DNA from: Cytobacillus firmus
GTDB lineage: Bacteria > Bacillota > Bacilli > Bacillales > Cytobacillaceae
DNA: 64,000 bases
Assembly (NCBI RefSeq): GCF_023657595.1
Contig: NZ_CP098323.1
Span: 582,001 to 646,000 of the forward strand
Direction of reading: 5' to 3'
Part shown: one piece after another, positions 25,670 through 35,300 of the stretch
How the letters are laid out: each line of letters opens with the position of its first letter
Numbering within the stretch: the stretch's first letter is position 1
Made by a program: the position numbers and the translations under genes
Notes under the pieces: generated by a model
Told to the model about the DNA's origin: nothing
Database searches by the model: none
The model's input: the letters and a program-made list of their open reading frames with translations, nothing else

Positions 25670-25985
25670 CTGGGACATAGAATGCGGAAATCTGGGCTGC
25701 GGAGGGTTTGAACTTGGAGCATTTTCGGACAGAGAATGCAGAAATTCACGGTTCAGAGTCCGAACCTGGGGCAACTTCGGACACAAAAAGTGAAAATCCG
25801 GGGTTCAGAGTCCGAACCTGGGGCAACTTCGGACACAAAAAGTGAAAATCCGGGGTTCAGAGTCCGAACCCGGGGCAACTTCGGACACAAAAAGTGAAAA
25901 TCCGGGGTTCAGAGTCCAAACCCGGGGCAACTTCGGACATAAAAAGTGAAAATCCGGGGTTCAGAGTCCGAACCGAGTTCACCTT
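25670..25985. repeat. 52-bp tandem repeat array A
   Basis: Units of exactly 52 bases: TTCGGAC recurs at 25724, 25776, 25828, 25880 and 25932, with degenerate units on each side. In each unit GTCCGAA and TTCGGAC are inverted arms separated by an 11-base GC-rich loop; one unit (25916 onward) has a broken left arm. The stretch from 25459 to 26063 contains no gene. The same repeat family, with the same period and arms, forms array B at 48.9 kb. Confidence 0.9.
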
Positions 25986-26063
25986 CCTGCAGAATGAGCA
26001 AAAATCAAGAGAATGAGTCCGAACCATACTCCTGCGGTCAGAACAGAAAAAACCATCCGGCGC

Positions 26064-27008
26064 TTATTCTCTAGAATTTCCTGTGGAACTCATAACTTGT
26101 ATAAAATCTTCAATAAATCCCTGATAGTTAAAATCAAGATAAATATTTATATTTTTTTCAGCAGGCTTGGAGCTGACTCTAAAATCAGCGATGGATGTGC
26201 CTCTTCCTTCAGCCGCTGTTAATATTTTTACATCTCTTCTAATGGAGCTTCCCATTTCGGGGTTGACCATGAGGAAGAGTGTTAAGACATCATGTAATGG
26301 AGCACCGTTAATCCCGGGAATGAGTTTTTTATAAGCTTCTATATAGTACGCCATTGCCTCATCCATAATCTGAATCAGCTTGTTGTCAGTCAGCTTCTGT
26401 ATCATATTAATATGTTCCATTGTAACGATGGCCTTGTTAGTAACATTAAGCGGGACAATATAGATATTATCCATATTGGTTACTACTACCTGTGAGGCAA
26501 CGGGATCACCATAAAAATTTGCCTCTGCTGAAGAAGTTACATTTCCAGGAACCAAAAAAGCACCGCCCATAATATAAAACTCTTTAATGACGTCGGATAT
26601 ATTTTCCCCTAATATAAAAAGTGCAGCTAATGAGGTATTTCTCCCCACGTCTACTACAGTAACGTCCGGGTTCATTCTTATAATGTTGTAGAGCTCCGAA
26701 AAATTCGTTAGTTCTCCCTGCACATCCACCGGAGGGCGTATAGGACCCAATCCCTCTTCACCATGAATTTCAGGATAGAACCTTGGGATCTCCCCTAATG
26801 AAGGACTATTAGCTCCGCCGATAATAGGGATATCTTTCCTGCCGGCTAGTCGGAGCAGATAAGCGATATTGTCTGTTGCTTGTTCTTTGGTGACATTCCC
26901 GTAACTCGATACGATAGCTAACACCTTGATGCCGGGATTGAGAAGGGCATACATGATGGCAACAGAATCATCAATGCCAGGGTCTGCAAACAAAATGATT
27001 TTTTTCAT
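26064..27008 (-). CDS. Nucleoside hydrolase (IUNH family)
   Basis: 314-residue inosine-uridine-type nucleoside hydrolase. The N-terminal metal/ribose site reads FADPGIDDSVAI (Asp9, Asp13, Asp14; the family form is DTDxxxDD, so the second residue is varied to Pro). Further family segments are SSYGNVTKEQATDN and the C-terminal PLHDVLTLF with its conserved His-Asp. It cleaves the N-glycosidic bond of ribonucleosides to give free base and ribose. Divergent from cytidine deaminase, so a pyrimidine-salvage pairing is plausible. Confidence 0.85.
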   Translation of the reverse strand: MKKIILFADPGIDDSVAIMYALLNPGIKVLAIVSSYGNVTKEQATDNIAYLLRLAGRKDIPIIGGANSPSLGEIPRFYPEIHGEEGLGPIRPPVDVQGELTNFSELYNIIRMNPDVTVVDVGRNTSLAALFILGENISDVIKEFYIMGGAFLVPGNVTSSAEANFYGDPVASQVVVTNMDNIYIVPLNVTNKAIVTMEHINMIQKLTDNKLIQIMDEAMAYYIEAYKKLIPGINGAPLHDVLTLFLMVNPEMGSSIRRDVKILTAAEGRGTSIADFRVSSKPAEKNINIYLDFNYQGFIEDFIQVMSSTGNSRE

Positions 27009-27100
27009 TTATCTTCCTCCCATTCAAAATATTCATTTGTATAACATATCAAAGGAGGAAGTGGGTTATGCCTTTAAGGCGGAGAACCTTAACGCTGATA

Positions 27101-27129
27101 TTGACAAGCATTTCAAAAAAATATATGAT
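27101..27129 (+). promoter_or_regulatory. Probable cdd promoter
   Basis: TTGACA, a 17-base spacer and TATGAT, about 75 bases upstream of the cdd start. Confidence 0.6.
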
Positions 27130-27203
27130 AAGAATCCTGCCAATTTTACATTGGCCTAAGGGGACTATGAAAAGTTCATTCTTCTTTGAAAAGGATGGGT
27201 ACA

Positions 27204-27602
27204 ATGAATAAAGAGCAATTGATGGAAAGTGCGCGCAGTATGAAGGAACGAGCTTATGCTCCCTATTCCAAATTCCCGGTAGGAGCTGCATTATTGCTGA
27301 AAGACGGCACTGTCATTAATGGCGTGAACGTGGAAAATGTTTCGTTAGGTGCAACAAACTGTGCTGAGAGAACAGCTATTTTCACTGCAATTGCTAACGG
27401 TTACAAAAAAGGTGATCTTCAAGCTATAGCTGTAGCTGGTGATACGGCAGACTTTCTTCCGCCGTGCAGCATCTGCAGACAGGTGTTAGCCGAGTTCTGT
27501 ATGCCTGATATGCCAGTCTACTTAACAAATGAAAAGCAAGAAATATTGGAACTGACATTAAAAGATTTATTGCCGTATGCGTTTACGGATTTAGAGATGT
27601 AG
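27204..27602 (+). CDS. cdd: Cytidine deaminase
   Basis: 132-residue tetrameric zinc enzyme that deaminates cytidine and deoxycytidine to uridine forms. Zinc ligands are Cys53 in NCAERTA with catalytic Glu55, and Cys88/Cys91 in PPCSICRQ. The N-terminal AYAPYSKFPVGAAL matches B. subtilis Cdd (136 residues). The ATG after AAAAGGATGGG is preferred; an ATG three codons earlier overlaps that site. Ends at a strong convergent terminator. Confidence 0.95.
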   Translation: MNKEQLMESARSMKERAYAPYSKFPVGAALLLKDGTVINGVNVENVSLGATNCAERTAIFTAIANGYKKGDLQAIAVAGDTADFLPPCSICRQVLAEFCMPDMPVYLTNEKQEILELTLKDLLPYAFTDLEM

Positions 27603-27606
27603 CATA

Positions 27607-27656
27607 AAAGGAGGGCAAGCTTTGAGAGATATTCACTCAAAGCTTGCCCTCTTTAT
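27607..27656. terminator. Bidirectional terminator
   Basis: A perfect 16-base stem (GAGGGCAAGCTTTGAG with its complement), nine-base loop, A-run on one side and T-run on the other, between converging cdd and the GGDEF gene. Confidence 0.9.
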
Positions 27657-27657
27657 T

Positions 27658-29205
27658 TTACAAGGCGATAACCACTCTATTTCTTCCCTCATGTTTGGCC
27701 TTGTATAACGCCTGGTCTGTTTTGTTCAATAACTCTGAAAAGCTGTACGCTGCAGCGGGATAGCTGCTAATTCCCATGGAAACAGTGACTGGTTTTCCGG
27801 AGGGGCTTAAAGTGTATTCAGTGATTTTCCTTATCCGTTCTGCAACAGATTCCGTGATATAGATATCGGTTTCTGGAAGGATGATTAGAAATTCTTCACC
27901 GCCTATGCGGAAGCACAGATCACTTGCTCTCGTTTCCCCCTTAACTAATTCGGACAAAAATTTTAATACTTCATCTCCCGCTTGATGGCCAAACTGGTCG
28001 TTTACTGCTTTAAAATGGTCAATATCAAATAAAATGATGGAGTACCTATCGAGCTCACTTATCTTTTTTTCTAAAAAACGGCGGTTATAGAAGCCGGTAA
28101 GCGGATCCAGGTTCGACTCACTTTCCGCATTCGTCAGTTTGGTCTGATAAAAATCCACAGCTATTAAAATAGCACGCTTTAATTCCTTTAACTCAAAATA
28201 CCAGTTGGGAATTTGCGGCACAGGACGAGATGGTTCGGTCGTCATCTGCTTTGCGTATAGAGCTAAATTTCTGATCGGATTGACAATTTTTTTCAGCATG
28301 CTCAGGGAGAGGGCGAATACAAACAGCATAAAAAGAATGGCAATCAAACTCACTTGCCTGGCCATTTCAAAGGTCGGCTCCATCACAGATTCTTTAGGAG
28401 TCTGGGATACAATGCCCCATTTGCTTGTTGAGGCAGCAGAGGCATACCCGGCAAGCATGGCTATGCCTTTCGTATTCGTGACTTCCAGATTTCCGTTTCT
28501 TCCTTCTAAAACGTACTGTACCACTTTGTTTTCCTTCACATTATCGTTAATTCTATTTTTATCCGGATGATAAATAATATTACCTTCAGAATCAACCACA
28601 TATACATAAGAGTTATTTTCATGCTTTGGATGCTGCCCCAGAACTTGGATGAGGCTATTATCTTCATGCAAATAGATTGTTCCGGCAAGAAATCCCTCAT
28701 ACGATCCGCTTTCATCAAAAACGGGGACAGAAATAAGCAAAATTAATTTTCCGGTCACACCTACATAAGGCTTTGATATTATAGGAACTTTCTTTTCCAG
28801 AGATTTTTTTGCACCGACACTAGTTAACTTTGTTCCCTTTAAAGCCATATCAGGAGCAGATGCCACGACGCGGCCTGTTTTGTCCGCAAAAAATGTAGAA
28901 TTGAAATAGGTAGTCGACTGCAGAATGAAATCTAACTCTTTGTGGATTTTTCGGGAATCGTTCGTCATAAGATCTTCATTTCGTGCTTCCATCGTCAGAT
29001 TTTTAATCATATTGACAAAAAGAGAATCTGTAACAGCTGCGAGTTTTTGAGCATAATATTGGTTTTCTATTAAATAATTTTTCTCCAGGTTGTTCCTGCT
29101 GACCACTACACTTGAAATGACACTTCCTGCATAGGTGCCAAGCATAGCAAAAGCCAGTAAGCCTAAAATAAGCCACTGGATGCGTAATCTTATAGGTTTT
29201 TTCAT
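27658..29205 (-). CDS. Membrane diguanylate cyclase (Cache-GGDEF)
   Basis: 515-residue signalling protein. A first membrane helix (about 10-32) and an extracytoplasmic double-Cache-like sensor (about 35-280, with YVYVVDSEGNIIYHPD) are followed by a second membrane helix (about 285-305), a HAMP-like linker and a GGDEF domain (about 350-515). The active-site signature is GGEEF (RIGGEEF) and the metal-binding segment FDIDHFKAVND is intact, so it should make cyclic di-GMP. No inhibitory RxxD is obvious. The sensed ligand is unknown; Cache domains of this form often bind amino or organic acids. Confidence 0.9.
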   Translation of the reverse strand: MKKPIRLRIQWLILGLLAFAMLGTYAGSVISSVVVSRNNLEKNYLIENQYYAQKLAAVTDSLFVNMIKNLTMEARNEDLMTNDSRKIHKELDFILQSTTYFNSTFFADKTGRVVASAPDMALKGTKLTSVGAKKSLEKKVPIISKPYVGVTGKLILLISVPVFDESGSYEGFLAGTIYLHEDNSLIQVLGQHPKHENNSYVYVVDSEGNIIYHPDKNRINDNVKENKVVQYVLEGRNGNLEVTNTKGIAMLAGYASAASTSKWGIVSQTPKESVMEPTFEMARQVSLIAILFMLFVFALSLSMLKKIVNPIRNLALYAKQMTTEPSRPVPQIPNWYFELKELKRAILIAVDFYQTKLTNAESESNLDPLTGFYNRRFLEKKISELDRYSIILFDIDHFKAVNDQFGHQAGDEVLKFLSELVKGETRASDLCFRIGGEEFLIILPETDIYITESVAERIRKITEYTLSPSGKPVTVSMGISSYPAAAYSFSELLNKTDQALYKAKHEGRNRVVIAL

Positions 29206-29438
29206 TTCTCTTCACCGATAATAAAGTGCTATTTATAGTTCAAATAACCTACTAAAATATACCATGAGGTTTGTATGACTCACAACAAGAAATAAAAAAT
29301 TTACGAGTGCTAGAAGGGAATTCCAATCGTGAAAAGAAATGAAAGTAAATGTATGGAAGTTTAAAAGTAATATAAAATGAAAAATTAGTGTAAAAGGATT
29401 CTGTCTGATTCTTAATCTACTGTGAGGAGGTGCAGTTC

Positions 29439-29561
29439 ATGTTCAAAAAGGATAACAAAGGGAATAAAAAAGGGATTTGGGCGATCGGGGGTTTACTATT
29501 TGGCGCAGGTGCAGGTGCCATATTGGGGATTATAGCATACAATCAGCAATGTTTGGGATGA
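29439..29561 (+). CDS. Small glycine-zipper membrane protein (40 aa)
   Basis: GGAGG stands 7 bases before an ATG that opens a 40-residue frame. A basic N-terminus rich in Lys and Asn is followed by one hydrophobic segment with GxGxG spacing (LLFGAGAGAILGIIA). This suggests a small single-pass membrane protein. I do not recognise the family. Confidence 0.55.
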   Translation: MFKKDNKGNKKGIWAIGGLLFGAGAGAILGIIAYNQQCLG

Positions 29562-29577
29562 CTGGAGAGTAACGTAA

Positions 29578-29602
29578 TTCCCGCATCTGGATAGTGCGGG
29601 AA
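29578..29602 (+). terminator. Hairpin between small membrane genes
   Basis: TTCCCGCA pairs with TGCGGGAA around a nine-base loop. There is no T tract; a TATAAT follows, so it may be an operator or RNA-stability element rather than a terminator. Confidence 0.4.
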
Positions 29603-29633
29603 CCTTATAATATTAGGAAGGAATATCGAATCA

Positions 29634-29846
29634 ATGAGGAATTCCATGTCAAAGTATATTCGTATTTTCTTCTTAGGTGTGTTGGTAAGTGTCTTACTCT
29701 TTTTTATCTTTGGTTCAGTATTTATGGACGGAGGGAATCCGGCAGAAGAAGCAGTATACACATTCGGAACAATCATTGTCTTATTTATGTTATTTATTAT
29801 CTCGCAGATGTGTTATTTAATTGATTTAATTAATAAGAAACGGTAA
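29634..29846 (+). CDS. Two-helix small membrane protein (70 aa)
   Basis: Hydrophobic protein with two predicted membrane segments (about residues 8-30 and 42-63) and a short basic tail (INKKR). AGGAAGGA precedes the first ATG by 11 bases; a second in-frame ATG at 29646, with GAGGA 5 bases upstream, is an equally good start. Function unknown. Confidence 0.6.
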   Translation: MRNSMSKYIRIFFLGVLVSVLLFFIFGSVFMDGGNPAEEAVYTFGTIIVLFMLFIISQMCYLIDLINKKR

Positions 29847-29861
29847 CTCATTAATTGTCCG

Positions 29862-30329
29862 CTACTTAAGCGCGACCGGCACCCCAAATTCATCGAAAGG
29901 ATGCTTAAAGTCAAATGCAAAAGAATCTGGTCCATGCTGGATATAAGAATCATATCTTTTGAAAGCTTCCATCCAGGAAACATTTGATAGCATATCCGAC
30001 CACCATATAACATAATTAGGCTGTCTCTCAGGAAGAGGATCAAACCACTTATTCCTGTCCTGCAATGCTTGCCTATGAAGACCTGAATAGGTAAACAGAT
30101 ATATAGATTGCAGGTCTTTCCATACTGTTAAGGTAAGAACAGGAGTACCATTCCCTTTGATCATTTCTTCAGGGAGCTTCACTCTATTTGGGTTGAATTC
30201 TTTGATGAGCTGTCCAGTTTTAGCAGCCTCTCTCATTATATGATTTCCTGCTATAAAGAACTCCCTGGAGGCAGGGTGCTCTTCTGTATGCTTTAGCTGT
30301 CCAACTGTCAAAATTGCCGCAAATGCCAA
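29862..30329 (-). CDS. DUF3291 protein
   Basis: 155-residue soluble protein of the DUF3291 family, a dimeric alpha/beta-barrel (ABM-like) fold also seen in small monooxygenases. Recognisable parts are VLTLTVWKDLQSIYLFTYSGLHRQAL, NKWF and YVIWWSD. No biochemical role is established. Convergent with the small membrane gene; DUF1284 lies behind it on the same strand. Confidence 0.75.
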   Translation of the reverse strand: MAFAAILTVGQLKHTEEHPASREFFIAGNHIMREAAKTGQLIKEFNPNRVKLPEEMIKGNGTPVLTLTVWKDLQSIYLFTYSGLHRQALQDRNKWFDPLPERQPNYVIWWSDMLSNVSWMEAFKRYDSYIQHGPDSFAFDFKHPFDEFGVPVALK

Positions 30330-30445
30330 GTTAATTCCCCCATCATTCCTTTTTATCTACCTATATTCTGAAAAGAATGGACTAATTCCTGGATGGAGAG
30401 GATAATTTAAATGGATGTTGCCATTTTAGATTCTAATAGGGGTGC

Positions 30446-30862
30446 TTATTTAACTTCCCTTAAGCCCTGCCCTTCAAGAATATCCCGGATACCTTCTTCA
30501 CAAACGCCATATGAGCGCCACGAACAAGTTTCACAAACAGTCTGTATGTCTGAGGGAAGAGCATACTTCTGGATGTTTGACTCTATGTCCTGCCAGTAAA
30601 GAATTTGTCCGATATTCAGCCCTAATTTCTCTAAAATAACAGCATCCCTTTCATAAATATCATCGTGTTCACAATGGTATTCACCTGAGTTGGGATACTT
30701 TTCACACAGGTGATCCGGCCCTTTAACAAGCTGTATCCATGTCCTGGGGTTGTCTCTCAAGGTTTGATGCATACGGGTCATATTTTCCACATATTCCTGA
30801 GAGTAGCCCATTCCCCGATAGCCCAGAAGGCAAAATAGATGATGGCCACGCAGCTTATACAT
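30446..30862 (-). CDS. DUF1284 cysteine-rich protein
   Basis: 138-residue protein opening YKLRGHHLFCLLGYRGMGYS, the hallmark of DUF1284. Six cysteines are spread over the protein (LFC, LCEKY, YHCEHD, CETCSWRSYGVC), so a metal or iron-sulphur site is likely. Function unknown. It has its own upstream AT-rich region. Confidence 0.8.
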   Translation of the reverse strand: MYKLRGHHLFCLLGYRGMGYSQEYVENMTRMHQTLRDNPRTWIQLVKGPDHLCEKYPNSGEYHCEHDDIYERDAVILEKLGLNIGQILYWQDIESNIQKYALPSDIQTVCETCSWRSYGVCEEGIRDILEGQGLREVK

Positions 30863-31034
30863 AATATCCCCCCATTGTTTAGATTAGATATATTGGTAAA
30901 CTAAAATGATAAATAGGTTAACATAATTATTTATATTATCATATATTTTGCCTTATGAACCTTGATTGAAAAGTGGAGAAATGGGAATATGTAGTAGGAT
31001 GGAATTTTAACTTTATAAATGAGCACATTGATTG

Positions 31035-31063
31035 TTGACGTATTTGACTTTGGTTTTTATAAT
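31035..31063 (+). promoter_or_regulatory. tetR-like gene promoter
   Basis: TTGACG, a 17-base spacer and a perfect TATAAT. Confidence 0.75.
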
Positions 31064-31064
31064 C

Positions 31065-31078
31065 TTATCAAGTGATAG
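31065..31078. promoter_or_regulatory. Operator for the TetR-family regulator (own promoter)
   Basis: TTATCAAGTGATAG lies immediately after the -10 box. It shares the TATCAANTGATA core with the palindrome in the RND pump promoter, so the regulator probably represses itself. Confidence 0.65.
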
Positions 31079-31107
31079 GGTTCGCTTACTTGAAAGGGAT
31101 TTTGTTT

Positions 31108-31710
31108 ATGTCACTAAATGCAAACGATACACATAAAAAAATTGTGAAAGCAGCACATAAGCTTTTTATGGATTTAGGGTATCGGGCGGTTTCCACGAGA
31201 AGAATTGCTGAAGCCTGCGGCATTACGCAGCCTACCCTTTATCATCACTTTTCCAATAAAAAGGCCATTTATATGGAAGTGCTGAGGACTGAACTGGTTG
31301 ATATGCAAAACGCATTAGGCAGAATTATTAAGCGTTTTGAGGATGATATTGAAGAATGCTTATTCCAGGTCACTTATTATATTTTAATCAATAAGCCTCC
31401 TTCAATGGGCCAGATGTTTCATGATATTCAAAAAGAATTAGATCAGGAGCATCAGGGAACCGTTCGGAAATGGTGGATGGAGTCTTATCAGGATCCTATT
31501 GCCTCGATCTTTGAAAAAGGCATTAAAGATCAAAAGCTGAGGGATCCCGGGGAAATAGGATCTGACCCGGTTTCATCGGCGTACCTGCTTTTAAGTCTGA
31601 TTTCATCAAGGAATACTGATTACAAATTGAAAGAAAGCCTGGCGAAAGAACAAGCCAGATTTTATATCAAAGTGATTCTTTATGGTTTATCGCAGTCTAA
31701 CGGGCAGTAA
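31108..31710 (+). CDS. TetR-family repressor of the RND pump
   Basis: 200-residue regulator with an N-terminal TetR HTH (ARRIAEACGIT-type: TRRIAEACGITQPTLYHHFS, residues about 30-50) and a variable ligand-binding C-terminal part. The start is the ATG 9 bases after AAAGGGAT. Matching palindromes at its own promoter and at the RND pump promoter indicate that it controls both. The last codons (LSQSNGQ and stop) lie inside the first unit of a 149-bp repeat array, so the native C-terminus may have been replaced by repeat sequence. Confidence 0.88.
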   Translation: MSLNANDTHKKIVKAAHKLFMDLGYRAVSTRRIAEACGITQPTLYHHFSNKKAIYMEVLRTELVDMQNALGRIIKRFEDDIEECLFQVTYYILINKPPSMGQMFHDIQKELDQEHQGTVRKWWMESYQDPIASIFEKGIKDQKLRDPGEIGSDPVSSAYLLLSLISSRNTDYKLKESLAKEQARFYIKVILYGLSQSNGQ

Positions 31711-32262
31711 GACCCCCCCTTCAAGACTCAGATGAATCAAAGAAGGATAAGCGGGGGTCAAACTGCCCGTAAAGGCCCGATTGGTTCAACTAACAATCAG
31801 CGGGGAAAAGCCCCCCCACTGATTGAAGTTTCACTTTATCGCAGTCTAACGGGCAGTAAGCCCCCACTTTGAGACTCAGCGGAATCAGAGGAGGATAAGT
31901 GGGGTCAAACTGCCCGTAAAGCCGAAATACGAACAAAGACTAAGAACGCCACGTCCTCCCAAAAGCTGCCGCTTTCGGTCGTGCGATGTATCGCTGCCGT
32001 AGCTTTCCTTGTCCTGTGGCAACGTCTTTGTGACCCATTTCCTGTGGGCCTCAACTAACAATCAGCGGGGGAAAAATCCCCCACTGATTGAAGTTTCACT
32101 TTATCGCAGTCTAACGGGCGGTAAGACCCCACTTCAAGACTTAGTTGAATCAAAGGAGGATAAGTGGGGGTCAAACTGCCCGTAAGGCCCGATAGGTTCA
32201 ACTAACAATCAGCGAGGGATAAAGCCCCCCCTACTGATTGAAGTTTCACTTTATCGGCGTCA
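31686..32262. repeat. 149-bp tandem repeat array, three units, one interrupted
   Basis: Units start at 31686, 31835 and 32100 (TTTATCGCAGTCTAACGGGC). Each contains two palindromes: ACGGGCAG with CTGCCCGT enclosing an inner ACCCC/GGGGT pair, then CAATCAGYGGG with CCCACTGATTG. Unit 2 carries about 130 extra bases (31919-32050) with their own inverted ends (ACAAAGAC and GTCTTTGT, GCCAC and GTGGC), apparently a second element nested in the array. The array fills the whole gap between tetR and the RND gene; no coding frame is convincing. Confidence 0.85.
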
Positions 32263-32323
32263 AAGGAATAACGATTAGTAACTTTAACAAAGTGGCATGT
32301 TAAAGTTTTTTTTTGGAAACAGT

Positions 32324-32337
32324 CTATCAATTGATAG
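32324..32337. promoter_or_regulatory. Operator in the RND pump promoter
   Basis: CTATCAATTGATAG, a perfect 14-base palindrome, overlaps the -35 hexamer and matches the site after the tetR -10 box. Confidence 0.75.
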
Positions 32338-32359
32338 GTTTGTATAGTTTTTGTATAAT
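32331..32359 (+). promoter_or_regulatory. RND pump promoter
   Basis: TTGATA (inside the operator), a 17-base spacer and TATAAT; AAAGGAG follows just before the start codon. Confidence 0.75.
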
Positions 32360-32390
32360 ATTTTTATAAATTAATTATAAAGGAGATTAA

Positions 32391-35300
32391 ATGATGAATT
32401 TTTTAACAAAGTTCAGTTTAAAGAATGCCGCTGCGGTCTTTATCATTTCATTTTTATTAATCACTGGCGGTATTTACTCTTTTTCAAAATTAAAAGTGGA
32501 TCAATTTCCTGATATTGAGTTCCCGCAGATATCCATTGAAGCGGTATACCCTGGTGCATCTCCATCTGATGTGGATAAACAGGTAGTTTCGAAGCTTGAA
32601 GATCAGCTGGATTCCATTGAGGGTGTAAAAAAGATGACCAGTTCTGCTTATGACAGCATTGGGATCATTAACCTGGAATTTCCGTTTGATACAGATCTTG
32701 ATAAAGTGGAACAGCAGGTGAATTCGGTTATTGATGAAGCCGGATTGCCTGAAGAGGCGGATGTTAAGTTAAACAGGCTTTCTTTTGGTTCTTTTCCAAT
32801 TTATAATATTTCCTTCTTCAGCAAGGACGGGGAAAGCATAGAAGCTGTCATGAAGGATGAAGTGATTCCTGAATTAAATAAAATAGAAGGAATCAACAGC
32901 GTATCTGTTGCAGGCTTAACCGATAATCTTGTGCAAATTACGGTCGATAAAGAGAAAGCAGCAGAAGCAGGATTATCACTCAGCAGCATTAAAGAGCAGA
33001 TCAATCAAAAATATCTTTCTTTCCCGGCAGGTGAGCTGACGGAAAGTGAAGAGCAAATCCCGATCCGTGTAGAAGAAAACCTTGATTCTATTGCAAATCT
33101 GGAAAATCTTCAGCTTCAGCCTGCTTTTGGCGGCGCTCCAGCTGAAGGTGCCGGTGGCGGAGGAGAGCAGGGCAACCAGAAATCTGCAGGTATTTCCCTA
33201 AAGGATATTGCAGACATTGAGCCAATAACAGATAAAAGTGAATTAGCCCGTTATAATCTGAAAGATTCTTTATCCATGGCGATCACGAAAAAACAGGAAG
33301 CCAACACCGTTGAAGTGGCAGACAAGGTGACGAGTGTGCTTGAAAAATACGATGATCAGCTCGACTACGAAATTGGCATCGACTCTGCCAAGGATATTGA
33401 AAAGTCTGTCAGCACATTAGTCAAAGAAGGGCTGTTAGGGGCACTATTTGCGTCCATTGCCGTTCTGGTTTTCCTTCGCAATGCCAGAGCGACCATTATC
33501 GCAGTCGTTTCCATTCCTTTGTCCATTCTGATTGCAGCGATTTTTCTAAACCAAATGGACATCTCATTGAACATCATGACACTGGGCGGAATGGCTGTAG
33601 CTGTAGGGCGTGTGGTGGATGACAGTATTGTCGTCATCGAAAATATCTTCAGGCGGGTCCGTAAATCCAATGAGGGAATGTCCGATAAAATTATTCTGGA
33701 ATCCACCAAAGAAATATTAAAGGCGATCACCTCATCAACATTAACGACCGTTGTGGTATTCCTTCCAATCGGCTTTGTTGGCGGGATAACAGGGAAATTC
33801 TTTCTGCCTTTTGCTTTAACGATTGTGTTTTCCCTTTTAGCATCGCTGCTGGTTTCCATCACGATAGTGCCGATCCTGGCAAAATTTTCGTTCAAGAAAG
33901 TGCCGGCTGAAGAAAAAGAGGGAGCTCTTCAGAGGTTTTATGGCCGTTTAATTGAAAAATCTCTCAATCACAAGTTAGTTATCTTATTTATTTCGCTCGT
34001 ATTGCTTGTTGGTTCATTAGCGGTTGTGCCTTCTTTAGGATTTACGTTTATTCCTAATGAACAGTCCAAAACGCTGACAGCATCGATTGAATTGCCATCA
34101 TCCGCTTCACTGGAAAAAACAAATGCCATCTCACTGAAGGTGGAAGAGATGCTGGATGAGCAGAAAGAAGCGGCAGATGTCACAGCCGCTATAGGAGCCC
34201 GGGATTTTGCCACAGGACTGCGGCTTGAAAACAAAGCAAGCTATTTTGTTAACTTAGAAGATAATGTAAATGTGGAGAAAACGATTAAATCAATTGAAAG
34301 TAAAATAGAAGATATCTCAGAAGAGGAAAACGCTGATTTGAAGATTAGTGTCCAGGAGCTGGAAACAGGCGGGCCTCCTTCGAATAATAACGTGGATATC
34401 GACTTATTTTCCAATGATTTAGAGGCGCTGCAGAAGGCTTCCAAGCAAGTGGAAGAGTATATGCAGGAAAATAATGACCTGAAATATATTACCAACAATT
34501 TCAGTGAAAAGCAAAAACAATTTTTAGTGGAAATAGATTCTGAGAAAGCTAGTGAATATGGTTTGTCAGGATTTCAGATTCTTGGAACTGTCAGCGATCA
34601 GACGAAGCCCGTGAATGTTGGGACGCTGCTGCTCGATGATAAGGAGCAGGAGGTTCAGCTGTCCTTTGATAAAGAACTCGGGTCAAAAGATGAATTAGAA
34701 GAGGTTACTCTATTTTCTCAAAGAGGACCAGTCCCTCTTTCAGAGGTGGCTGAGGTAAAGGAAATCGATACCTTCACATCGATTCAGAAACTGGACAGCA
34801 AGGTTTATGCCCGTGTTTCAGGCCAGGTAAAAGGAAATGATGTGCAGGCAGTATCATCAGAGGTAAAGGCGGGAGTGGAAAAGCTTGATCTGCCGGATGG
34901 AGTATCCTTAACGAGCGGCGGAGGCAACGATGAAACAGTGGAGATTTTCCAATCACTGGGGATTTCCATTCTTGTGGCAATCGGGCTTGTGTATTTAACC
35001 ATGCTGATTACCTTTGGTAAAGCCCGTATTCCATTTATTATCCTTTCATCACTTATCTTTGTTCCTATTGGTTCGCTTGTATCACTTTACATGATTAATG
35101 AGCCTCTTTCTGTAAGTGTGATGATTGGCTTCCTGATGCTGATTGGAATCGTCACAACGAATGCGATTGTGCTTGTCGACCGGATCGGGCAGAACAGAAC
35201 GAAAGGTTTGCCTATTAGAGAGTCGTTAGTTGAAGCAGGGAAAACAAGGTTACGACCAATTTTAATGACGGCATTTGCGACAATTGCGGCATTAATCCCG

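Noticed and set aside
25522..25793. Open frames across array A
   Set aside because: Made of degenerate 52-bp repeat sequence without start signals.
26926..27159. 77-residue frame overlapping the start of the nucleoside hydrolase gene
   Set aside because: Its C-terminal part (EEVGYAFKAENLNADID) is faintly protein-like, but the frame is antisense to a clear gene and has no ribosome site.
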